Of a stretch of 64,000 nt of DNA, positions 12,130 to 22,200 are shown one piece after another; the stretch's first letter is position 1, and each line of letters starts with the position of its first letter. Origin of the DNA: Ptiloglossa arizonensis (Eukaryota; Arthropoda; Insecta; Hymenoptera; Colletidae); the NCBI RefSeq assembly GCF_051014685.1, contig NC_135060.1, positions 8,990,001-9,054,000 of the forward strand, written 5' to 3'. The notes below the pieces were generated by a model that worked only from the letters and a program-made list of their open reading frames with translations, made no database searches and was not told the DNA's origin. A program made the translations under genes and the position numbers.

Positions 12130-12752
12130 GGGCGAACTTCGGGCCAAACTTCCACGAAATTTTCGTCTCAATGGACACTGACCATTAAAGCCACTTAAGG
12201 TACCAGGATCTTCCCTTAAGCTCGCTCTCGTCCCTGTACGCTGCTTCCTCTCCCGGCCACGAAATATTCTTGAACAGCGCGCACACCGACGAGATTTTAG
12301 CTACAGTCACCGAAGAGTTCTCAACTTTCCTTGAAAGCCATCGTTTTACGAGTTTCGTGACATTTTTACCTCTTTTCTCATATTTCCGGTTACGTGCTTC
12401 AGAATGTTCCTTGGAGAGCTTTGTCGATACCTGTACAACTGCAGTTGTACTTTTCTTTTTTTTTTTTTTCTCTTCTTCTTAGTCCAAGAAGAAGAAGAAG
12501 AAGCAGCAGCAGCAGCAGCAAGCAAGCAGCACCAGCGGAGTAGCTCGTTTTTCTGGAAGAATTACAGTATTCCGAGATGTAGCTGATACTTTAGGAGCGC
12601 ATCGTGCCCAGTTTTCTGTTCGGTCGAGGTGGCCGAGTCGGGTTTCCGTTCGTCGGGAGACCGAGGAACTTCGCGGTAAACTTCGCGGAAGTTTTCGTCT
12701 CGAGGATAGCTGACCGCGGAAGCCATTTACGGTACCGGAATGTTCTCTTAAG
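12130..12752. repeat. Diverged duplicate segments ~530 bp apart
   Basis: The segment at 12130-12219 and the one at 12660-12752 share AACTTC..GG..AAACTTC, then GTTTTCGTCTC / ATTTTCGTCTC, the shared GAAGCCAT..ACGGTACC / AAAGCCACTTAAGGTACC, and end in TCTTAAG. This is an old duplication with the microsatellite between the copies. Confidence 0.55.
12487..12528. repeat. (GAA)n(GCA)n trinucleotide microsatellite
   Basis: Five GAA units then seven GCA units, followed by AGCAAGCAGC, just after a poly-T/CTT tract at 12455-12480. Confidence 0.9.
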
Positions 12753-13904
12753 ATCTTGTTGTCACGAAATATCCAAGCGTTTTATATTTCGTGGAGGGTG
12801 GTTTACTGCTGGAACTTCGTCGAATTCGCAGACTGGATACCCGTTCTTCGAATACTTTTCTCGCCGCGAGGCGTACGTCTCTTCGATTAAACGGACGTCC
12901 CTCTTTCCTTCGTTGGTAACTCCAGCTATCTGTCGAACAATTTTTGCAATTTATTACAGGTCAGCAGGCAAATTCTAAGAGAAATTTTATTGGGCCAATG
13001 TTCGAACCGAAATGTGTTTTTTTTTTTACAGAAATTTTGAAATCCACGGGAAACGATTCTTACCAAAGAAATTCTCGTTGAATATTATTTTCGTACATAC
13101 TTTCCCTAGGAAAATACATTCGGTTCCCCTCGAGCGAAACACCTATAAAGTACGTCGAGTTTTCGCGAAATAACCGAGTACGATAATATTGCGAGGAATT
13201 CTTACCTTGTTGAAAGTAAAAAATAAAAAAAAAAAAAAGAAATTCTCCTATTTTCCTTTTTATAAATTTTTGATAACTTTGGAAGTCTCGCGCTACGTAC
13301 AGGAGGTGCAGTTTTAAAATGCCTTGTTAAGGCTGGTAATAAGGCGGGACGATAATTGTATTTTCCCTAGAATTTTTATTATTCTCGGCGACATGACAAT
13401 GAGCCTCTGGACAGTAATTACACGTCGTACGCAGGTTCTAGCTTCAAGCGGATGCTTGAACCGAGTTTCTGGTACGTTGGTGGCCGACGAACTTTGTAAC
13501 AAACTTCTACGTTCTTTCCGTCCCCGTAGTTTGCTGACCGCCAGGACCACTTATGATGCTGTGTCATCCTCTGTAGGAAAGAAATTTGTTTAGTCGAACT
13601 TTTTCAACCCATGGGACGAAGAATTAAAATTTAGTTTTGCCCCGTGACGTACGACGTAATCTAATTGAAGGGACCTCGTGGAATTTCCAATTTTCAACAT
13701 TTGCGAGCGATACACTATGCTTGAACACTGTTCACAATTGACGTGCCATTTACATCGAATTTGGTTTTACTCGTTCTCGAAAGCGTGGTTTAAGACAAAT
13801 CTAAGATGGTTTATCGAAAACTGTCGTTTAAAATAATCTCTTCGCTCGTTGAACTTGGGAGTTCAGTTCGATTAACCTATAATTTTTCCGAGTTATTGAG
13901 AATC

Positions 13905-14010
13905 TATTACATAGTTATAAATAACTCTATAGCTATCTGTAGCTATAAATAGCTCTACAGCTATCTATACTTCTCTCTCTATCTATAACTCTTATCAATA
14001 CATAGCTATA
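13905..14010. repeat. Degenerate AGCTAT-type short tandem repeat
   Basis: Words ATAGCTATC, ATAACTC and TAGCTATAAAT recur every 12-25 bp in AT-rich sequence. Confidence 0.5.
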
Positions 14011-14058
14011 AATTTCTTCATCGGACGAAATCTTATTTTCAAATATCAGTTTCCGCTA

Positions 14059-14064
14059 TTTAAT
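14059..14064 (-). terminator. Possible variant poly(A) signal (ATTAAA)
   Basis: The minus strand reads ATTAAA about 300 nt past the stop of the unknown gene. It is the nearest poly(A)-like hexamer I noticed; no stronger AATAAA is close. Confidence 0.2.
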
Positions 14065-14361
14065 TTATATCAAAATGCCAACATCGTACGATTCTCGAGA
14101 TCAAGTTACAGTTCACCTATAACTTTTCCAAATACCTCGATGGTTATTTAACCACAAGTTTCTCACTGTTCAACCTGAATCGTGGCATATCGTGGAAAGA
14201 ATAAGTAGCAATATCGCGCTCGGAACGTTTCCGTCACTGATACCGTCTACGTATCGGTTTTCAATATTTGAATAAATAAGAAGACGCAAGGACCAATTTC
14301 TTCCTTGTCCGGAAATAATCGATTCGCAACGCGTCACGTCTTACCGCGGCCACCATTTTCG

Positions 14362-16260
14362 TCAGTACCATGCGTTGAAGCAGTAAGAATAACTTTTCGG
14401 CGTATGGTAAACCATTTGATTCCTCGCGGGCCAAAACCTATTCGAGTGTCGAAGATTGTGTCCATTGTTGCACCAGCAGCTATTCCATCTCCCGTACGTA
14501 TTGTAAGCTTTGTTGAAGTTTAAGTAATATTGATTCCACGCATTGTTAAGATTCGTACGGTTCCGCGCGGCGTTCTCGAGCGGTTCCCCGGTTATCGAGT
14601 GCTCGTGGGCATTATTTGTCCTCGGGACGAGCCGATGGCACGTAAACGGCTCTTGAGACGAACCGTAGACCGAGTTACTTTTGGACAACCGACAGCCCGT
14701 CGGCCAGAATCCGTTGAAATCCATCCGTCTGCTCGAATCCTCGTCTAAGGAACGATCGATGCAACGATTGCACAGGTTGCACAGACTGCAACGCTCGGAG
14801 GACTCGGCGCAGACCTGCTTGCTCATCGAGTGTCTCGATCTCGCCGCGTTCCTCGTCATTTCGCATTGCGCCATATGGTTGCTCGTCGTCGAGCAAGAAA
14901 CGTTCGGCCGACAGTAGCTGCAATTGCTCGTGCTCGAGCTGAACCATTCGCTCGATCGAGCCGCGAGCTCGTTGCTGGTTTTACGTTTCTTTTGCTTCTC
15001 GTTGAGAAAGATCTGGCTGCTCGTCACGGGACTGGTTTCGAATTTGTACATTGACGATCTTCTCTCTCTTCTGGTGACCACGGTTTTCTGTTCGAAGAGG
15101 TCCAGGGACTCCACGGTGGTGGTTTCCAGATCGGGGAGATTCATGGCGACGTCTTCGTTCGTATGGAAAGACTCCAGATAAAAACTGCCTTCCGTTTCCT
15201 CCGTTTCCGTAACCGTCAAGGATTCCGGATCATTGTCCGTGTTACTCCCCGTACTCTCCGATATCATAGACAACCAGAGTTCTGTTCCCGTTTGTCCTAC
15301 GGCTACCGATCGAACGTTCCGTGAATCGACGTCTTCCTCCGGTATCGTCGATAAATTCACCTGGAGGGACAATTTAGGCCTTCCGTTGGTTAGATTCGTC
15401 GACGAAACCGTGTCCGTGGATACTATCTCCCCGTCCGTTCGCGTTACGGTTAACGGAGACATCCGCGACGAGGCTATCCGTCTGCTGTCACCCTGCTCCT
15501 CGGGTGTCATCGGCGATTCGGTCGAGTCGCCTTCCGTTTGTGTGGTTTGACTTATAATCAAATTCGTGGACTCCGGATCGCGTATCACCTGCTTGGTGCT
15601 CGTACGAACGGTCGTCATTACCTTGCACACCTGTGATCGACGCAATGACAAGACGTACGCGTCATCCGAAGCCACGTTGACGTGATCGTTTAATTCCACT
15701 TTTCTCGAGCGGAATTTCTGTTTACTTTTCAACCCGATTAACGGATACAAAGACTTCAACGCGAGATAACGATTGGCGAAGCTAAAGGGTTTCTCCGTGT
15801 TCGTACTTTTGCTCCTGGACGCGCGAAGGATCATGCATCTACCGCCGTGATACTCTATATCTGTCCCTTCCAATTCAAAATCGTCCGGTTGCAACGAAAG
15901 GAGATCCGTGGTCGAGTAGATTTCCGTAATTGTGTGAACGTTATCGGTTTCGATGGTCGCTTCGATCGCTACGTCTTTCATTTCGGCGGTTCTGGAACGA
16001 CGTGGACTTTCACTGTACTGTGTTTCAGACGTGATCGTGGAATTGTCTCGTACACGATTCGCTATTTGCGCAAATTTTTTCTTCGCGTCGGCGTAACGTC
16101 CAATGGGATCTCCTTTGGAATTTTGTAGAGTATTTTCAAGCATGGTGACCAGTCTTCGATGGAAACGTTCGCGCAGATTTCTTTGTTCTCTCTTCAAATT
16201 TTGTAACAACGATACACTTGCATTTGTAGGGCGGGCTGCAAATTGATTACGGTGATTCAC
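14362..16260 (-). CDS. Unknown large gene, exon 5 (terminal, 632 codons)
   Basis: The open frame begins exactly after acceptor CTCCAGTAG|GTG, in phase 0 as exon 4 requires, and runs to TGA 14362-14364. It begins VNHRNQFAARPTNASVSLLQ and a charged helix-like stretch (NLKREQRNLRERFHRRL). A Ser/Thr/Glu-rich body follows (TVTETEETEGSFYLESF), then cysteine clusters CSYCRPNVSC and CSLCNLCNRC and an Asn/Tyr/Trp-rich end. If exon 4 does not splice to it, the first internal ATG is at 16143 (MLENTLQNSKG), and it would be a separate gene of about 593 residues. Confidence 0.78.
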   Translation of the reverse strand: MNHRNQFAARPTNASVSLLQNLKREQRNLRERFHRRLVTMLENTLQNSKGDPIGRYADAKKKFAQIANRVRDNSTITSETQYSESPRRSRTAEMKDVAIEATIETDNVHTITEIYSTTDLLSLQPDDFELEGTDIEYHGGRCMILRASRSKSTNTEKPFSFANRYLALKSLYPLIGLKSKQKFRSRKVELNDHVNVASDDAYVLSLRRSQVCKVMTTVRTSTKQVIRDPESTNLIISQTTQTEGDSTESPMTPEEQGDSRRIASSRMSPLTVTRTDGEIVSTDTVSSTNLTNGRPKLSLQVNLSTIPEEDVDSRNVRSVAVGQTGTELWLSMISESTGSNTDNDPESLTVTETEETEGSFYLESFHTNEDVAMNLPDLETTTVESLDLFEQKTVVTRRERRSSMYKFETSPVTSSQIFLNEKQKKRKTSNELAARSSEWFSSSTSNCSYCRPNVSCSTTSNHMAQCEMTRNAARSRHSMSKQVCAESSERCSLCNLCNRCIDRSLDEDSSRRMDFNGFWPTGCRLSKSNSVYGSSQEPFTCHRLVPRTNNAHEHSITGEPLENAARNRTNLNNAWNQYYLNFNKAYNTYGRWNSCWCNNGHNLRHSNRFWPARNQMVYHTPKSYSYCFNAWY

Positions 16261-19200
16261 CTACTGGAGTGTTCTGTGTTTGAGCTGCAAATCGTATGCA
16301 ACATTTTTATTCCTATTGTGTTTACTTCTCGCTGAAATTTTTAGGTGACCATTTTTCGATGGACGCGAAATCGAAACTCTTTTAAAACGTCACGGTTAAC
16401 GATATACACATCATTCGAATATTTATCGCGGACTGTTTGTCGACAGGAGACGATAAACTTCGAAACCGTCGATTTCACTCGAACCTCTTAACATGTCTCG
16501 ATGAATTTTATCACCGACTATGACGTTCAAGAATTACACTTGCAATTTAGTCCGCATTACATGCATTGCACGTTAGAAGGTTATGAAGGCTTACGTCGTG
16601 TGTGCGTACATAATGAACTTGGATTGATTTACTACTTGATTTGCATAATGAACGTAGCAGTTTATTACGGTTCTTCGTCATTATGATACATTCGAGTTTA
16701 ACACGGTGCTCTTACGAAGACAGTTTAACACGTTATTTTTGCACACGCTCGTTTGCAAGTTACCGTTGATTCAAATTCCCTGTTTCAAAAATGAACGAAA
16801 CATCTTGAAGAGAAATCATCGAGAAAGAAAATTTATTCCTATCAAATTTAAAAACTTTTCAGCACGTAGGGTGTACCGTTTATTTCTATCACGTTTGTCA
16901 AGCGAGGATACTCTTTTCCAAAAATTGTTGATATCATTGATCGTGATATACATACTTGCAAAAAAAATTTACACTTAATTGTCATTTAGTAGTGAACGAT
17001 CGAAAACGTAAAAAACTAATTTCTTTACGGTGTTCGAAAATGTGTTTTATTCGATCGACATTGATTTTAGTATCTTTTACATGGTACAGTTTCGCGCAGC
17101 AATGTTTCAATTTTTAAATAGTCAAAGTCCATAAATTATCGCGACTTGTACATTCAAGGGTGTCTTGAGGTCGACGAGTGGATGGCTAAATTTGTTCGTC
17201 AATATTAAATCGTGACAATGAAAATATATTCCATCGTGATGATAATAATTGCAATTGAAACACTGCCGATGACGTTAAAACCTTTAGACGAAAAATCCTC
17301 GACGAAAGAGATCCTTGATCGCTCTTATCTGCTTGGAACAAATAATTGTCCGCTTAGATGCATCTCCCTGGAACCTGAAAAGTAACCGAGACATTAAAAC
17401 GTTCGGGATGAACAAAGAGTACAGTAATGCTCGCTTAAATTTCACTAGAGTAGTCTCGTCTAAATTTCAATGACGTGTCCTCACCGTTTCCCCTCTACTC
17501 AGTGTCTCGAGTCGAGCTTAATCCGATCCTATGAACAAAGAGAGTAAACACACACAGTCAAGTGGCAACGATCGAACTCGAGCGCTTTAAAGAAAAGCTG
17601 CACGCATTACGACAATGTCGATTACAAAAATTCAAAATTTACTCTTCGTAATGGTAGTGTTGACAAATTGGCAGGGTTCTTTCGAACAGACTGAATTCAA
17701 ACACGCTACAAATTGGACAAATTTTGCCATTATTCTATTATTTTCCCTACTCGAAACGTTTAGATTCGTTAGAGAAAAATCTATCCGATTTAGGTAGTGT
17801 TTGAATTCATTTTTGACCGAGAGGAACTCATTGATGTCATTTTTACAAAGATCAAATAAGAAGATAAAAAAATATTTTATTTTTGCAATTGAAAGACACT
17901 CCATTGAAACGTTCGACATCTATCATCCCCACTTCTTACACTTTTCCTCTTACTTTCGTTATGTAGATTCTCTTTGCTCGAAAGCTTCGAGACAATTCCT
18001 AGAATAAAATCGCCATCTGCTTTGCGATCGTTACAACGTTTCCCGGTTTACTTGAATTTGAACAAGCATTACTGTACTCTGTAGAATATGGGATACACAC
18101 AATGCTCGTTACCGTTATCGCATCTTTCGTTGGCAGGGTCCGGGACATTTGTCTAGAAACGAACAATAGTAATTCGTGAAAGTGTACCTCGGTCAGTTTT
18201 CGGTTTCAGCGACCGAGACTGATTTTTCTACGATCGACTTGAAGTTTAAACACTCTCCAGTATTTCAGAACTGCCCTTAGGATTCCGTACATTGTATGGA
18301 TCACATTCGCGTATATTCTCGCATATGATAGTATACAGCAAGTGATAGTATATAGAATGCAGTTTTGTACAGTTGCACGTGTGAACAGCGTAGCCAGAAA
18401 AATGACCAAGAAGTAGCGGATGTTCCTGCTACATCGTAGTTAAGTATACTAAATTGTTCAATAAGTAGTCGTTTCTTCCACTGTAAAAAAATACTATGAC
18501 TCTAGACGAGTCAACATAGAATCTACACCAAACTTCATACATGTTCATCAAACAGAAGTATCTTTAGAAAAATAAAAAGACGAATCCAATAGCTCCATTT
18601 CTTATCGAACGACGAAACTTATCGAGCAACCTATTACAATTGGGTCGTTCGGAAAGTCGTATCGTTTTTCTTGGTGAAAATGAAACACGATTATTTCAGA
18701 GCGTACAAACATTTGATTAAATTATATATTCTCCATTTTGGAAAACGAAATGACTTTCCAAACCACCCAATATTATACCTTATACCTGGTATATCGATAC
18801 CCCGTTACTTCTTGCACTCTGTACAAGCTGTCTTTGCACACTCGGCTTATTTTTCTGACTACGCTGGTCACTAGTCGAATAAGAAGTCCATACGATGTAC
18901 AAAGTCCCAAACGCATATTAAACAATCGTGGTCTACGTATTATACGTATCTCGTACGTTTGCGAGTGTGTTGTTGGCGTTGAGCTCGGTGAATTTTCAAG
19001 TTGGTGCATCCGTTGATCGGATCGTTCTCGTGACCGTGATCCCTCGACTCCTTCAGTTCGGAGCGGGTCGATTCTTTTATTTGTGTAACACACTGCGACG
19101 AAGTATACCTCGTTGCCGCCCTGGTCTGTACAGAATATTCAATTTCATCGTTCCGCTCTCTGCCTGACCGTTAATTTCCATTCCTGCCTCCGGTGTAACC

Positions 19201-22200
19201 ACGTCCCGGATGAATATTCAGCGGTACTCGCCCGTTGATTGGTTACGACGGAAGCAAGATGTTCAACTCGGCCGGCATACTTCCGCGTTGCTCAATTCCG
19301 CTTCATCCTCGTCCACGTCCTCCTCCACGTCCTCGTCGTCCTGGTCCACAGTACGGGGATCCTCGTCGTCGATCGCCAGGGTGTCCGTTGTTTGGTCGTC
19401 GTCGAGGTTCGTTTGCAATTTTATGTTCACCAGTAGCTGCTTCTTTTTGTTCCCGATCCAAAACTCGGACACGATCTTCGTCAGGATCGTGCTCGACGTT
19501 TGCATCTCCACGCTCGCGTAATTCCGTTTATCCTCGAACTCGCGCGACAACCGCGCCGGTGTTTTTCTCAGGTCCACGTTGTTCACGGCGGTTCCCTTCT
19601 TGTCGTTTTTCTTCTTCTCGATGGACGTGTATATCGTAGAACTGTACGTTTCCGAAGTCGAGTTTGCCGCGGGAGAAACTTCCTCCGTCTCGGCCTTTTT
19701 CGGAGTTTCGAAGCTTGTTTCGGTGGTGTTCACGGTGATGTACGTTGGGCTTTGCGGTCTGGTGTCGTCCAGTAAGATCTGCGGTGTGGTGTCCATCTTG
19801 GTGCTGTCCAGGGTAATAGTTATCACCTGATTTAAGTCGGAGACGTTCGGGGTGATATCGGTCGTTTCGAGGCTCTCTGGAACGGTTATCGCGGAATCGT
19901 CAAAGTGTTGGGTGGTCGATGGTTCGGTTACGTTAGAGTCTTCCTCCAGGATGGATTCGTCCGGAACTGGTTCCCCTAGGTGTGCGCGTACGCTTAGATC
20001 GGTAACTTCCTGAGACGGACGAAAATCTTTCATAAAGCTGCTCACGTTAGGAGAGGCGATGGTCTCGTCTGTGGTTTTTTCCGTCTTGCAAACGTAGCCC
20101 TCGTCCTCCGTACCGGTGCAGATTCCTTTTTCTTTGCACGAACTCGTCGCGGTGGACGACTGTGGTGATTCGTCCGTTACGATTCTTCGCGGTACGATCC
20201 TCCTCGATTTGACGAGCGGAGTCGATGTTATAAATTGGGCTCGTTTTTTCACTGGTTTCAGTGTCGAGACGGGTGGACTCGCCTCCGGAAATATTTCCAC
20301 CTGTTTTACGGCGCGTATCGTTTTCATGTACGACATGCTTTTCGTGACGACAGGTTGACCCCCGATGTCGGTCTCCGTTGTAACGATGTCCACCTCGGTT
20401 TGAACGTCCAGCTGAGCCGTCATTCGTTCCGATTCCTGACCATCGGTCACCCCCAATCCAGACGTGTTTCCATTTTCATCGATCTCGGAGTTTACTCGAT
20501 TGTTCGGGTTCCCGGTACCGCGACCGTACGACCTTCCTAACGGCCTCCTTGTGGCGGGAGTCGAGTTTCGAGTCGAATTCAATTGTTTCCTCTTTTGGCT
20601 CCTGGGACCATCGCTGCCGCCCCTTTTGCGAATTCCTGCGCACTCGAACCACTGTAAATCCGTAATGGATCCTCCGTTAGAAGGATATACGTTTCCTTGA
20701 ACGCCAGAGTCGCAAGGCTCGGAATGCCAACTATTCGATGGTGCCTGTTCGTGAGCATCACGATGGTAATTGTGGTAATCATCTAGAAACGAAAATTTTC
20801 TGTTTTTTTTTCAATGTCACCACGATAACTAAACGGTGTCGGTGAATAAATCTAACGTTTAAATTCTTGGGACAAAATTTTGAGAGAGAGAGAATGGAGC
20901 AATTAACTAGGAAACTACGAAACAAAACAATTATCTCGAATAAATTTCATTCCATGTAACTTGTCTCGTCTGATCTTCAACGATACGACTCGTCTCGCGT
21001 TTAAAAGCATTTTTGTTCTTAATAATGTTCGATGCAATTCGTCTCGCGTTTAAAATAATTGTTACGAAGCATTTCGTTGTATCCTGGTTCAAAGTTTAAC
21101 GATACCCACGGTACGTACATTGTTGACACTCGGTTAATTCAGCGCTAGTCGAGTTCTCGTTAAACGAGTAGCAGATATTTTGACAACAGGGCATCTCGCA
21201 GTTCTCGGTTTCGTCCAACATTATTTCTTCCCAACAGGTCGTGTCGTGCAAACATTCGGTTCGATCGTTTCGCTGTGGATACGAATTGAATTGACTGGGT
21301 TTCTTAGCGTAGCTTTCCCTCGTGCATTTCTTCGAACGTATTACTCGAGATGTTCGCTTCACCATTTGACCGATACTCGCCGTGGCCGATTTTATGAAAT
21401 TTTGACACGAGTTTTGCAGCGAGGACCAAAGCTTGTTTCCCCGAATACTTCCCCAAAAGGATCGGTCGCAGGTTTTGCATGGTCGATCGTTACCGCTTAG
21501 TTTCTTACAGACGGACGTGCAACTCTCCGTTTTTATCCTACGAACGAACAGAATTATTAATTCGTTAAACGTACCGAGACGAGAACGTGGATTTCGATAC
21601 ACGATGATCGTAGTCTCTTAAACACTAACAGAGATTGATTTATTATCAAATGAAAATATAAAAGTATCGATACTTTCGAGTTACCTCTTTCGTTCAATAC
21701 ATTTCAAGGTACGCATCCCTTGAACGCATAACATTTTCGAAAGTTGCGAATAAAATCGAAGAAAATCATTTTACTCGACGAACAGCTCAAATAGCGATTG
21801 AAATCTATTTTTATAACGTTCTTACAGTTCAAGTGACATTCGAGGTCGAGCATTGTCAATTTGGAAACTTTGAAAATGTATGCGTTCTTATAACACGTTT
21901 CACAATTAACTTGTCGACACCAAACTGTACACCAATGGCAACAGGACGCTTTTCGTTCAAAGTGGTACAACAGGGTGAAAAAAAAATTGTACACCAATGT
22001 TCCAGGTGTCGTTGTAAAAAGAAAGCTTCGAGCTACAATTCGCTGCTAATCTTACATGGGTGAAAAATGTTGTAAACCGTACGAAGCGGTATATTTTTCA
22101 ATACTTTTCGAGAAAATCGTCTACACATTTTCAGTCGATTCTTGGCCTAAGAGGATTTTCAAGAAAATGCAACTCAGGGTCGTGAAAATAGAAGGCTAGA

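Larger units (their letters stand above)
10978..14361. other. Intergenic spacer between NADK2 and the unknown gene
   Basis: Probably carries the NADK2 promoter near 10980-11300 on the minus strand, but no TATA or initiator element stands out. It holds the duplicated segments at 12130-12752, the trinucleotide repeat and AGCTAT-type repeats. Confidence 0.5.
16261..19280 (-). other. Intron 4 of the unknown gene (3020 nt)
   Basis: The longest intron of the model. It contains one family B and one family A MITE side by side (18449-18773). No further exon-like frame was found in it. Confidence 0.55.

Noticed and set aside
12605..12665. GGTGGCCGAGTCGGG, like part of a tRNA-Leu
   Set aside because: No acceptor stem, anticodon arm or T-loop (GGTTCRA) at the right spacing.
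18671..18780. Conserved peptide KMKHDFFRVYKHFIKLYILH seen at several places
   Set aside because: It is the translation of MITE family A cores. The similarity comes from the repeat, not from a gene.
14305..20582. Many plus-strand open frames of 60-134 codons opposite the unknown gene
   Set aside because: Shadows of the long minus-strand exons, whose third-position bias opens the opposite strand.
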